This document shows, in pieces, positions 28,101 through 42,800 of a DNA stretch of 64,000 nt. The stretch's first letter is position 1. Every line of letters begins with the position of its first letter. Made by a program: the position numbers and the translations under genes. Origin of the DNA: Dendrolimus kikuchii. Its lineage: Eukaryota; Arthropoda; Insecta; Lepidoptera; Lasiocampidae. Below the pieces are notes generated by a model. It searched no databases. It saw only the letters and a list, made by a program, of their open reading frames with translations, and was not told the DNA's origin. The stretch spans positions 9,436,401 through 9,500,400 of the forward strand of contig CM034405.1 of NCBI GenBank assembly GCA_019925095.2, in the 5' to 3' direction.

Positions 28101-31100
28101 CGACACTCTCTTTCAGACCAACTCTCTTTCTTACTTCGGTATTACGAACGCGGTCCGCGAGCGTCACTCCGCAGATTTTGCGCAGTGCTCGCATCTCAAC
28201 CGCGTTTACTCTACTTTCATGCTCTCTCTTCCATACCCAACTCTCGCTTCCATACGTGAGCGTAGGTACCAGCACCGCGTTGTGTATGGCGAGCTGGGCC
28301 TTCTGGCTGAGGTTCTTAGCGCCTAGAAGTTTATAATTAATATTAATATATAACGATAATAATTAAACATGTATAATATGTTTAAATGCAGCCTTCAAAA
28401 TTAATTCAATTTTTACTTAGTTAAAATTAGTGTTTGTGTATGCTAGTGAAAGAAAAGAGAGTGAATAGTTTGACTCACATTTATTTATATAGCAGTAAGG
28501 AACAAAGAATGAAATATTAATTATCTAATACTAGTTAGCGGACCCTTCCTCTCTCTCCTCCCTCCGAACTCCGAAGCAATTAGCATCTAACGCTAAAACA
28601 ATGACGACTAATTAGTCAAACTATAATTATAGAATATCTAGCCAGATTTTAAATAATGCAAATGAATTAAGAATAGCAAATAATGTGCATTATGCCGTAT
28701 CTACGGCATTAGTGGTGTATATAGCAGGTGCGCTGCCACCTGCGCACGCGCCGGCCGCGGCGGTTACAAAAACACAACGAACGTGAGGGGCGGACGCGAC
28801 CTACACTCTGCACTTCGAACGCCATTTCAGAGGGTGAGAACTGATCCGATAGAGATGTCTATCGTACATTTTAAACATTCACTTTATTGTAACACTTTTA
28901 ACTGCACGGTAAATGTAAAAACTTCGGTTAGATAACAGTGATATTTTTAGAGCTCATGTTGTGGACAGTTTTTGTGAAGAATGTTAGCAAATAAGCAGAC
29001 GACTCACTTCAAAGGAACTGTCTATACTTGTCCATTATTTTTTACAACAAAGAAAAGTATGTTAGTTCTATTTATATTAAATAGTTAACATGCTGACCAA
29101 AATAAAGAGTTACAAAATTCAAAGCTAAAATATTTTTTCGTAAATGCAAAACAACAAGTTGCCGTATCGCTTAGGCAGGCAACCCAATTTGCGTGAGTAT
29201 ATTATACCTAGTCTTGCCATAAATATTATAACAAAGATTTTTTTTTCTATTGCAAATAACATTTATAAGTTTTACAGTGTGTTAGTTTAATACATAAATA
29301 TAAAACAATTTAAAATATAAAAAGCTTATTCGAAGTGGTCTCCATTGGCTGCAATACAGTCCTTTAAACGTTGAGGCCAGTTATCAATAGAAGCACGCAC
29401 TCTTCCCATGGGAAAATTCTTCTCTGCCAATCGTATGGATTGTTTTAGGGACTCCAAATTATCACGGCGTTTAGACCAAGCCGTACTCTCTAAAACTGAC
29501 CATAAATCATAATCCAGCGGATTAATATTGGGACTAGACGACGGCCAGTTTTCAGCTCTGATGAAGTCCGAAACCTTCGTTTCCAATCAAAACTGCGTGG
29601 ACCGAGCTTTATGACCCGGCGCCGAGTCTTTCTGGAAGGACCATTCTTGGTTATTGAACATGGTGTTGTTAAGAGGCTTAACTACCTTCTCAAGAATGTA
29701 TTCTTGATATACTTGTGCCGATGTATTGATACCTTTTTCACAAAAATATGGCTGTCACTCCTTCATAGCTAACACCCCACCAAATCATCACTGGAGACGG
29801 ATAATGCCCACGTTGCACTCTGCCGACTAATTGAGAGGCTTCCTTAGAGCTTTAAGCATAAATTCGGTCATTTTGTTTGTTAAAATGTTGCTCAATTGTA
29901 AAAATTTTCTCATCCGTAAACAAAATTTTTCTGTGACTTCCCTTTGCGTACCGCTTCAGTAGTTGTTGGGATTTTACCACCCTATTCTTTTTTAAATTAT
30001 GAGTTAAGAAATGACCAGTGCGTCTTTTATAGGCTGCAAGTCCTAAGTCATCTTTTAAAATACGCGACATGGTTCTAGGTGATATCTTCATCTCCCGAGA
30101 TAAAAGCTTTTGCTTTCGGATAGGATTTATTTGAATTTTTTCCCTTACTGCTTTGACCACCTTTTTCGTACGAACACTACGTGGACGGCCAGATATTTTT
30201 CTGTCACAAACAGAGGAGGCCTCATTGTACCTATTAATAGCCCGGTACACAAACATTTGACTAATACCAAGCGTATGGAGTTTTACAAATTGCTTTTGGC
30301 TCCATACCTACTTTGTGTAATGCAATCACAGCGATTCGGTTCTCTTTATCGCCCCACTCCATTTTAATATCACAAAATATTGTACAATCTATTGGCGCCA
30401 AAATGAGAAAACAATGAACAATCATATAAAAATGACAGATTCCAAATTCAAATGTAATATTTTGTTTCTTTTTAATTGTAACAGTATTTATGGCCAGATT
30501 AAGTATTTTAGATGTCAATTTAAATATAATATTAAAATTTTAATGTTGGATTTAATCTGTAACATTATTTAATTAAGGGCCGACTTTTCAATCATCAGAT
30601 AAAAGTTATCAGTCGAATAAATTATAACCTGATTAAGTTCAAAAGTGAAACAATTCAACTATTAAATTTATGCAACTCTCTTTTAATTTTCCCATGTTGT
30701 GTTTTATTCTATAGAACTTAAACTTTTCTCTGGTTATTGAAAAATTTTCCCTTAAAATATAAAATAAAGCAGTTGTTTGCATATAAAAACGCAGATTTTG
30801 GAATACCAATGTGCTAAAGTAAATTTTCAATATACGAGTTGAAAAAATAAGGGCAAGTAAGTACTTACATTATAAACCTTAAAGGAGTTTAAACAATAAC
30901 GTATGTAGAACAAAGTACGAGGAACATCAGGTATTTCAATACCTCAAAACTCAGTCAATGTCAATGTGGTAATTCGGAAGACACTACTCTAGTCACTGTA
31001 TAAAAGGGAATTCTAATGAGCCTATACAAATATACTGTAGATAGATATATTATAACAGATTTTACAGGGGTGAACTTAAATTGAAAGTTGTACTTAGTTG

Positions 31101-34100
31101 AAAAGTGGTAATGGTTGTAATCTTAGTAAAGTAATGAAGTAGCACTAACGTAATTGACACAGAGCCGTCTCTCGTTAAGTGACTCGATGTCAATGTTTAA
31201 AGTCAAGAAGCGAGAAAGCTGTTAAGTAGCTAGCAGTAGTTGAATTCTGAACTTCTAAAGAAAGCAGCACATCTAGAAATAATTACATTAGTATAAACCC
31301 AGTTCATCAGTCAACCTGCCCGCAAAATAAGGTTAGCGATAGAATATCTAACCAAGTTCATTTATCCTTGTAGACATTTTACCTCATACTTGTTTACGTT
31401 TCAAACTATTTATACAAGTGAAGTTATACACTTGAGTCTTAACCGCAAACGAAATTATAGTAACGTAATAAAAGATGAAAAGAAATCGGTGTGGAACTAC
31501 ATTTCAATTCTTTAGAGGGTCGTTTATCAAAGCTATGATTAATAAAAGCCCAAAGAAAACGTAATAAAACGTAAGCAAAGAAATGCTCTTCTCGTACTGC
31601 TGGTGTGATAAACATTAAACTGAAGACAGGATGTACCGGCGCTACAGACGACGGAAGCGGCGCGGGCGCATCAATGGCAGTTGGTACGAACGTAGTCACG
31701 TGACCCACTGCTTGTGACGTCATAACCATTCAACAAGTGCTGAAGTGACACGTAATTATGTAACAGAAGAATTACAATCATCAAATAAACGACGTGAGGA
31801 TATAAGTTGGTGACTTTGATCATCGTGTCGCGGTGTTAATAAATTTAACATCAAACCTATAGCTGAATATTTTATTTTTGAGAAATTGAAGTATTATATG
31901 AAGGAAGGTACGGTACATATATGTTTTTTTTATCCAAAAGTGTAAATATATTTATCTTTGATTACATTTTAGACCTCTATAATTTATAGTAGATGATCCA
32001 CACACAGCTACTTCGGGATTACAGTGAGGGAGGCGACGAGCGGGATCGGCCGGAAGTGGCCATATTAATTTATGAATGAACGGCGGTGCGTGCCCGCTGC
32101 CCGCGCTGACTGTACCGTGACGTCATCTAATCCTTGATATTCTATGCAACATGCATACTCTTATTACATAAAACGTGTGTCCTGACAGAATATTATTCCA
32201 TCATTTAAAACTGTATAAGAGGAAAAAGATTATAATCTGTATTGTAGGACAATACACATTTGCAACTTCTGTCAGGGTATGTGTATTTTTGAGATGTTAA
32301 TCGATAAAATTAAAATGTGCTGCTTTAAGGTAGTGCGTGAATACGAAAATTTGGTCTAAATTGCACGGTTTATCAATTGTACAGTCGATTTACTCATGAT
32401 GATATATTTTAATGCAATACTGGTTTAGCTCTGCATATTGGTAAAATAATCTTCAATAATAAATAAGAAGTAGAAAAGGAGATTAGAAGTGATTAAATAC
32501 TGGTTGTTTATATAGGTATAATTTATTTAAATATTAATTGTCACGATAGAGATAATTTAAAACACTTTAAATATTATTTATTTTAAAGCAAATTAAAGCA
32601 GGCGATATCCGAGTGCTAATGAAGTTGACTGACGAGACTTTTTGTGCTATTTGTAATATTAGCTACTAATGAATACAGAAATAAAGAGTATATTAGAATA
32701 CCTAACTGATAAACAGTTTGCCGTGCACATGCCTCAGGTCATCGGTACAGCAGATGTGGACACGTTAGACAGGTGTCTAATAAGACATGTTCTTCGTTAT
32801 CCTACCTATCAATATGTCATAAACACTACACTACCCTAAATAGGTACACTTTTTATAGTGCTTTTGCAATTATATCAGGCTATAGATGTCGAATTGCGGG
32901 TTTTACATATCGATAATCTCGATGTGTAAGTTTCCTCGGGATGTTTTCTTCCATCGTCAGCAAATGGCTATAGTAACAATAGGTATGTATGTATAATACT
33001 TCATACTGAGCCAGAACAATTAAGTGTGTTTTAAATCATGAACATTGAAGACTCCCGCAGAGGCAAAAAACTTTTATTGTCTTGTCATTTGTCTACAAAA
33101 CCCTAAAATAAGCATTAAACTGAAAAAAACCATATCTCAAAAATCACTTCGCCGATTTTGTTCAAACCAATTTTTGTTAAGGTATCTTTCAGCTAGACAC
33201 CATTCCGATTTTTTTGTAGGATTTTCTATTTTATAGTTCACAAGTTTTATGGCTTTAGAAGTGTATCTCTAGGATTTCTACCGCCAGATACATGTATGGC
33301 GGCCACCCCTAATCCTTATTTGTTTAACAATTTTGCCGCCACAGCATTGTATAGCGACATACATATGTATATTAGAAATTCCTACTAAATGTCATTGATA
33401 TTATATATAGACTCCCAGTAGTTTTCAGTAAAAACATTACTGTGACATACAGAGACAGACTGACGAACGGACATACATACCTTTAAGGGTTCCGTTGTTG
33501 CCAAAATAGTTAGGAAACCCTAAAGACTACCTAAACGGTACATCATTTTTGCCAGAATTCGAAACAAATACACTCAAACTTCAAGTGACAGCCTCTGAAC
33601 TACCACTGGACTGTAATTATAATTTATGTAGGTCTTATGCTAATATATATGAAAGGCAAGTTCCACATTGTCTTTTAAACACGTGAATTCATCAAGTTAT
33701 GACAATGAATGTTTCGAAATTTTATTCGGATCCGACGGCCACATTGACGACAATGAACCAGTTTGCCCTCTCAAATGTTTAATTTTACAAAACATTCGTT
33801 ACTATTGCCAAATACATAGTAGGTATAGCCGCGTGTAAACTGTATGGGACGCTCTTGGTTATCAACAAATGGTTGCGGTATAGAAATAGATAGATTTTCA
33901 TACAAAATTAGTTACTGTGCAGCCAACCATTTGCAGTTAATTTGGAGAAGATAAGATATTCAAATTCAAATTTTTATATTCAAAACAAGTTCAACTGGAG
34001 AACATTTTTTGAAGGTCATACATATAAGTTAAAAATTAATTTTACTTCCTAGTCTATGTACACCGCTTCGCAACGTGTTATTGCTTATAAGTAGAAGCAG

Positions 34101-36871
34101 CTAGAAACTCCCTAGCAACATGTCTAGCTAAAAATTGATTGAATCAAACTTTTGTTTAAAACAAATTTCATTCAGAGATATGTTGCACAATTACTTTCCG
34201 AAGAATTAATGAAGTTGTAGCAAACAGTGCATATTCAGTAAGACGAAGAAAGACACAATAAAAGGAAAGAAAAACATTATTATACTTATAATAATGACAC
34301 GACGTACTACAATTTTATACTTCAACATATCTCCATAAATTCCTTTTATGCTTGGCAAGATAAAAACGTTATACAAAATATAGTATAGGAGGCTGAAGCG
34401 AGCTGCTATGTAAATGAAGTTTTGTCATTTACGTATTCTTCAATAGTGCAGTATCCCGTTTTCTAGCAAGATACTTTTTACTTTGGTTTTAAATTTAGTG
34501 AAAAGCACATATGAACGGACTATTATTTACAGGTTAATAGCATGAAATAAGAACTCTAGGTATGACAACACCGGTACTTTTATGAGTATACTTCGGTTAA
34601 AAGATTAATTTTTATTTTAGGTATCTGTAGAATTTTATTAAATTAATTTTTTTACTGTTTAAATACGAAATTAACTATTTTTATTAAGATTGTATTGGAC
34701 AGATTTTTTTACTTTTAACTATAACTTTTTGTTTGAATATTTTATTACGGATTTACTTATGGACTTATAAGTAAGTAGTTTGATCATCGATCAACAGTAG
34801 ACATGTAGGAATGGAGCATTTTTAGAATAAATTTTTCTTACTGGACGATTGTCATTTATTTTTTGCATGCTATTTAATACTGTTACAACTTCCATCTAGT
34901 AGGTATACACTTCGATTAGAAATTTGTTAAATTTTTCAACTACTCAAAATGTATTACTGCCATAATATGATAGGATCGGTTAATTATTTTACGAACCTAC
35001 TTCCTACTGATTTTATTAGAGAAAAATCTCTTGTAATATGAGTATTTCAAAAACTTCAAAGTATGGCTATAATAATAATCATACGTCAAATAAATTTCAT
35101 AGACGAAGGTGCAATGCTTTGACATTGTGCATGATACCACCATTCAACAAATAACTATTACGATCACGTAAACCATATGATTTGCCTCGTTCTCAAAAAG
35201 GAAGGAAGCGATTACTGAAAGGTGATCGACCGTACACCGTTAACTCTAGCTACTGAATGGTCACCTTTTATGAAGAGCAACCGTTTGTTTGTCAGTACAA
35301 CGTAACACCTAGTCGACTACGATAACATCTGATGAAGCGAAATAAATATTCATGTTCGTTAATACGTGATTAGATTTCAAATCTTATGAATTTTATTTCT
35401 CTCTACATTTGATTTCATCTCAATAAGTATTAATTAAATTCTGATTTATTACTAATTTTATTTCTCTTTATTCTGATTTGAAAATAAATATTTTCTATCT
35501 TTTTTATTACTATTTATTTTCCAAAATTATATTCGAATTCTGACATTTTACCATTTATTTTTACAGCAAATTGGTTTCGTAATCTTCAAAATAATGTCGA
35601 AACACTTGTATTTATTTCATTATTGTAAAGTAGTCGCTATCGATGGGCAAATATTATTAATATCTACATATAATATACTAAGTGTAGTCGTTCGTATTAG
35701 TTTCACGTAGTCTATGTATGCAAATGTAAGCTAAGTGACAATACTGCAAAGCTTTTTTATGCACGTCACGCGGCGGAAGCGCCGCCGTGAGGTGCGCCCG
35801 CGCAGCCCCGCGCCGCCGGATCCAAGATGGCGGCGGCGAAAGTGCTTCCGCTCGGAGAACTTGAAAGTTCTCAATGAACCGCCGCTTTTATTAATAACTT
35901 AAGTGTATCTTTATGCTATAATATGTAATAAGACTTATTTATTTTAAAAAGGAACTACAACACTACCGACATAATAAAATATTTGTTTTTATTGTGCTAC
36001 GGTTTTTGATTTTATAATCAAATAATTATAACATAAGTACACAATTAAATTACAAATATTGTACTAGTTAAATTATTTTCTATAGATAAACACTATATAT
36101 AATATAAGTGATATTCCTGAACTAAAAACTATTTATTTTACGTAGCATTGTTACTTTAATTTTTAATATTTCATAACAAAATATTCTATAACAGGTATAA
36201 AATGCGCAAATGAAAATATTTCAAATAATACCTACTGACCGTCTGAATTTATATTTTTATTACTCTAGCTAAAAATTTATTTAAAAATTATAATTTATGC
36301 GCAATGCAGTGTATTTGTTGATATTTTTGAATTTAAATTTAAAATCTTGTCGACGATGTACTTTCGCTTCAGTTATTATTTTCTGGATATATTTTTAAAG
36401 TTTTCAGAATAAGATATTGTATTATCATTATTAAAGAAAATAAGTGTGGTAATTAAATTTTAATTTCATCAAAAATAGAACGCTCTTTAGATATAATAAA
36501 CTTACTCTGTTTTTGGTAACAGAAGATAAATTTTGATGATTTTCCAACCTACCTGATGATAAAAGATACGTCTGATCACTACTACATATTGCATCCACTG
36601 ACGGGTCGAAGGAGAGTCTTTGTTCAGCATATTGCAACTTGCCGGTATTGGCCACTGATTGTTCGTAATTGAGCCTAGCCACACTAGCGAGGGCCTGATC
36701 GTAGCTCAACCTAGCGTTGGCACTTTGTTCTGGTTGGTTCTCAGGGTACGGCTTATTCACTTTTGCACTGTAGTCTGTGAAATTGAGTTTCGTTAGGGTG
36801 GACATTGGTAGGTCGAGGGGCGCCGCGCACGGGGGTACGGCGGCTTCGCACGGCGCCTCCACCAGCAGCAT
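7116..36871 (-). CDS. pnt: pointed, P1-type isoform (alternative first exon)
   Basis: Joining 36553-36871 to the shared exons 10828-11112, 9690-9845, 8988-9106, 7721-7878 and 7116-7179 gives 1101 nt with no internal stop, that is 366 residues plus TGA. This isoform has the ETS domain but no Pointed domain, the same architecture as Drosophila PntP1, which is a constitutive activator under transcriptional control. At 366 residues it is much shorter than the fly protein (over 600), because the linker is compact. The first exon ends with the first base of a Gly codon, exactly as the P2-specific exon 58311-58439 does, so both branches can use the same acceptor at 11112. No transcript evidence is available here. 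Confidence 0.87.
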
Positions 36872-39800
36872 GGCGGACCGAGCACCGGCCCCCGTGCACT
36901 ATCGAACTTAAAGACACAACATCACTAAAACGAACTAAACGACGAATGTTTTAATTTTCAAACACCATTAAAAAATATATTGTACCAAAAAATATTTTAA
37001 ACAGGTATTTTCAGTTTATTTTTCGAAGTCCAAAAAAGTTCCAACAATTGCGTTTTAAATAACGAAAAGCCGAGCTTTTTAACGATAGTTAGTAGCACCG
37101 ACCTGTTTCACGCCTAAACACGGACTGCGAGTAGTTCGCGCGAGCTTTCGGGCGGATCGAGAGGGCGGCCGTGGAAAATGCGAGCCGAGCCAAACCGAAA
37201 ATCAACGAGGTGGCACGAACACTGACGAGTGTGCGAGAGCCAAGTACCAAGCCCGCAATCGCGCGCGCCTCAGCGACCTGCCGCGGCCGTGCCACCTGCT
37301 ATCCAACCAACTGTTGCGCGACCGTTGATTTTTTTGCCAGAGCCCTGTATGATGATTGACTTTGCATAGAATATGAATATACGAATAAAAAATACCTATC
37401 ATCTTAACATATTTTATAGTTTGGTTTTACATGTTTGTATTCCTTATTTTATTTAAATGAAATTAGATATATTTATTATTTTTCGGTTTTTTAAATAGCA
37501 AACCTTAGGGAGTTGCTCGGTTTTATTTATATAAAAACTTCATTAAATTTTTATATATATACGAACCTTGAGTAAACAACTATCTAAGTGATGGTGAATA
37601 CAGCTTAAAATCTGTTGCGTGGTTTAGGCGACTTTGTTTTATACTACGTAAAAATAACGATTTTATCCAAAAATAGGTTATAAATCTACATTTCATAGAC
37701 TGTTTATTGGCTATTTATATTTAATTTTTCATTTTGATATGATGCTTCTGCCACTTATCAGAAGGTAAAACCGTAATAAAAATCTATTTTTTTATTTCTC
37801 CTTCTGGTAACTGTTTAGAAAAAAATATGCCTATTTAAAAATAATAAAAAAGTAAATCACCTTGGCTTAATAGACAGATAAATAGATAAAACAATTTATG
37901 CTATACTAGTACTACTGATGAAATTATGAATATCATACTAAAAGAAACATTAACGACGGTAACGATACACGTTAATATTTATGGTACTTATTGAAAATTG
38001 TTATACTTCATACTTACTGTAATAAAACGACTTTCCATACGGCGTTTATTAGTAAGAAACATTATTAAACATTATGTAGTCCATTCTTATACTTAATCAA
38101 GTGCTTTTTCCTGTTTTATTTTATCAATTAAGGAAAATAAAGTTAACAATGACTACAATGTGTACGACTGATTTACGAATACACCATGAATAAAAAATGT
38201 AGGATCCACAACGAGAATCCATCGTTTCACAAAACTATACAATTTTTTTATAGAGATTTTCTTAGCTTTTTTTATTAACTAAATGCTGCTGCTAATTTCC
38301 AACATAAAAATTACAATCTAATCTAAAAATAAGATAAAAAATCAATTTAAATCTAAGCTAAAATACCAGATATAATCTATACTAATATTATAAGGAGGAA
38401 AGATTTGTCTTTCTGTATGTTTGTAACGAACAAACTCAAAACCTACCGGATCGATTTCAAATATTCTTTCACCGTTTGAATGCTACATTATGCCTGTTTA
38501 ATACTGGTTATATAAAACTAGGGATTCCTATTAAAACTTCAATAATGTAACCCATCAATCTAAACAAATTACTTAGCGCTGGAATCCGGTTCTAGATTAA
38601 ATTTTTTTCAGGGCAACGTCTGCCGAAACCGTTAGTTATTTATACAAAGAACGTGTCCAAAATAACATATTGTTCATGTGTTCTTTAATAATGTTAAGCA
38701 TACTGCACTCCACTTTATCTCGAATCTCCGTTTCAACATACAAAATTCTAGAAGATGACTTTTGTCTGAAGAGTTGAGTCGTGAAATTTAATCAAATGGA
38801 ATGATCTGTCCAAAAATGTCTACATAAACGAGTGTTGCCAATTTCACGTGGTAGCAAACTTGAGACGTAGATTATTAATATAATGACCATGACGCATATG
38901 GCCTTCACGTAGATTCCCATTGTTTGATACCAACACCGCATGATACTCGAAACGAACTTAGATTACAAATATCTACAATTGATTATATTCGTATTATTTA
39001 AAATGTATATACTTCATTTATCAAACGTCTAAATACGATAAAAAAAAGTTTTATTTCAAGAAAAAGTGAGTTCTATTTTTTATCTTGTTTTTAAATGTTA
39101 ATATATAACAATATTATTTTACTGTCGTTTAGGAAATGCCGAGTAAATGTATATATGTAGATACTGCATGGATATTATTTTTTTTAAACAAGACTTGATC
39201 TAAACAAAGTAACTGACTTTGTTAGTTAAATAAAAGGTTGTAAAAATAGTTGGGCTAGTTTATAAGGAATTTATTTTTTAGCCATATCGCCTATGTTCCT
39301 GGTAGAACGAATAGGTCCAAGGAATGCTGGATTGACGTCGTTAGGATTGTGTGCCAATCAATGGTCAGGAATGCTGAATATTGTACGAAAAAGTAGGAAA
39401 GCGGCCTCAGAGCTCCACATAGAATGCACCGTACACAACTGGGATTTAATTATAGAGTAATGAATAATATGAGCGGTTGAATTCATATTCTTTACAAAGA
39501 TCACGAACAAACTACTTTCGTGTCGGCGTAAACATTATATTACTATATTTATTCTAGAATGTTCGTGCATGTTAATTTTTAAAGCCAAAGAGAGACGCCT
39601 GTATTTGCTATGCCTTAGGACTTTTTTAAGTATTTATTCGCGCTCATATAATATACCTGGTATATAATATGAGAGCACAACAACAAACTGAATATTTACA
39701 TTTCATTGCCATGGAGACAGATGTTCCAAATATGAATTTCTGCAAGCATTCTGATAGAATACGATTCGATGGGAGGGCACGAGCCAGAGGGCGGGTCTGC

Positions 39801-42800
39801 CGAAACCGGGTCAAGTTTCAAGGGGTGGATGTGAAGGGTCTCAATGGAGATCTAACAGGCACAAGGGGACGTAAACGGAGATAATAGGCACCTGAGCACG
39901 TGTGCAGCCGGATACAGAGGGCCATTGTCTGTCAGAGGAAGCGATTTCGATGGCTGTCTGAAGATATAACGCTGTTTTTATATGTACGTATAATGCTACA
40001 TGAGTGATAACACTGAATATCATTAAAGCTTGACGTTATAACTTTATAATTATCACTTTAGAAAATATAGGCCAAACTTATAAACGTATAAAAACTTAAT
40101 TATTCTATAATGCTTAATATAAGTGTTATGGGGTTTATTTTTTGCTGAATATCTGGTTCTTGTTAAATAAATATAAATAAAATATGAGTGTTTGAAGGAG
40201 TTATATAACATTTAAATTTATTTTTTACTTCGAAGGTAGTTGTAATGTGCATACAAACTATATTAGACTAGCTGACCCCGCAAATTTCGTACCGCCTCAG
40301 AATCAATAAATAAAAAACTTTGTTTTCTGAACGACGGGACGAACATCAAACGTTGGACATTAAAAACCAAAAAAATGAAAAATAAAACTTCACTTTTAAA
40401 TTTAATTTGATTTCTGAACGACTTTTAAATTTAATTGACTTCTAACCGATGGGACGAACATCAAATGTTTGACAGGTAGGTATAGTTTCTAAGGGAAAGC
40501 GAAATTGTTGTTTTTACTATATTCCAAGAAATTTTCATAGTTACTCACCTTTTGAACCTTCTCTGGACTTCCACAAATAATTCAAAACCAAAATTAGCCA
40601 AATCAGTCCAGCCGTTCTCGAGTATATATATATATATATTAGATATATATTTCTTTTGGTTTTAGAATTAGTAAATGCTGAAGGAGTTACTTATGAAGAA
40701 AAATGGTAGTTAAAAAAAACTTTCTTGCCCTTTTCTCAATATTTACATTTGTATCATATCCCCTTCATCCACTCATGTGTTACATTATTAGCGTCTTCAA
40801 ATTAATAACAACCTATTTGATTTAATACACGTTGTAACGTAGATAACATTTAAAGCGTTCTTACAAAGAAATTTAAAAAAATCAAAGGAACTTTCGAGAA
40901 ATGTTTTCCGCCGAGAAGATTGTGCAAGTTCTTAATTCAAAGAAGCCTGGAAATGACGTTTAGCGAAATAGGTCACGCGGCAGTTACTGGAACGAGTCTA
41001 TAGTACATGCGAAACGTAATTATCGGGACGAGTGAATGTAAAGGAGCCCATTCGCTATCCCGCAAGGCAGTCCGCCTAGCCGTCCGGCGCGTAACGCAGC
41101 ACTGTGCATGTTGTTGCAGCCTGCCTACATTGCGTCCGGCAACACCGAGCAAAATGATAAATGCCGCTTGAATCCTGCAAGCTCCGCGCACTGCAGGATA
41201 GTCAATGGGCCTTTTTAGCGAAAACAGGCTGCTCTGTGGCGGGATGCCTGGCCTCCTTCAATGGGAAATGGCGCGGGAAATGAGTTTTCCATATTTGAAA
41301 TTAGAATAAATGCACCAAGGAAATAAACACGCGCGGAATATTGTCTATTCTCTGAGATAATAGCTTTATCAATATGAATGTATGTAGGTCTACATAATAT
41401 ACTAGCATATTATAAATAGAAGCATGTTCATTCACAATGAAAGGAAATGAAATAGTATAATTGTTATTCCTTATATATTTACGGCTGTATTCAAAATGGT
41501 TAATTAACTTATGGTTTTAACAGTTCTTCTTCGGCATTTTATTTGATCTTTATTTCCATGTTTCGGTCACTTTTCAGTCGCAATCGCTGAAGTAAAGTAA
41601 AATGTAGTTTTATTATGTATACTAGTCGCGAAAACTTAGAAAATAGTAATATGTAGATAACAGTAATAACTATTATAAATAGTAGTATATTTATTTAGTA
41701 TTAATAACTATTAAATCATTAATGTTAAATAAATAGGTATCAGTTTTATATTTAGGTAATTAATCGATACCATGCTATTACAAATTTAAACGTCAGAGAT
41801 AACTTTTAATACATTTTATAATAATATATAATAGGCGGAAATATAATAGCAATATCTTTAAAACATTGTTAATAGTGTCGCGTTATACTGACAAATTCTT
41901 GTCGATTAATAAATATAAGATATAAAAATTGTATATTTATTTTATATAAAACCCTCTTTGTTCTGTTAAAAGTAGATATTGTTAAGGTTTATAAGCAGGT
42001 AGATCGCCCTAAGATGTGTCTAGAATGACAGTGAGCAGTCGGCAACAAAAGGACTCAAATTACGCATGGAAACGGCGTAATATCGATTGCAAAAAGCAAA
42101 GATATTGAAATAAGCCGGCGAGTGATCGATATTCACCGAGTAAACACCGGGCCATTCCCAGCGGCTGCGTTTAAATTTAAAAATACAATTTACCGAGGAA
42201 TTCCCTGCTTCGAATTACATTAAGTGTAAACAATAAAGCGCTAGCGAGCGTATCGGCCGCGGCAGGCGACGGAAGTCACAGATAAACAATCTTTTTTAGA
42301 TAAAAACACTGAAAACAGTCCATAAATCTGTACAACGACTCGCGAACACTTCATCCAGAAATTTAAGGGAGGATAAATACGGGTATTATAAATAAAGAGC
42401 CACCGCTTGCATTTTAAATATACCTCCATAATCGATAACCTTATAGATTTATTGACGATTGACAGGATAAAAGGTATTTATGTAAAACACGCCTAACCTT
42501 TGCACTAATTAAAAAGCACAGCGCATCCGGCCTTCTTGATTATTCAAAGCGATTGAATTTTAATTTAAAATTCGATTTGCATTGTCTATTATAGTCCACA
42601 GCTTTAAAATTTTTATTTCCGGTAAATTAAGGATACTATATATTACCGTGTAGGTAACCTTCATTATCTATAATTTGTGTTAATGTCATCGACGGGGCGG
42701 TTTTGAAAACAAATAAGGTATTTGAAAGGTGATAGTTTCTTTTTTGTGTAGGTCGGGCTTCATCTGAGTTATTTTCAACGATTGAGACCGCCACGCAGAT

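Noticed and set aside
39669..39884. 71-codon Arg-rich plus-strand frame
   Set aside because: Biased composition follows a purine-rich stretch; no recognisable domain and no gene context.
40973..41191. 72-codon minus-strand frame in a GC-rich patch
   Set aside because: No splice borders in phase with pnt and no recognisable domain; better explained as a noncoding GC-rich islet.
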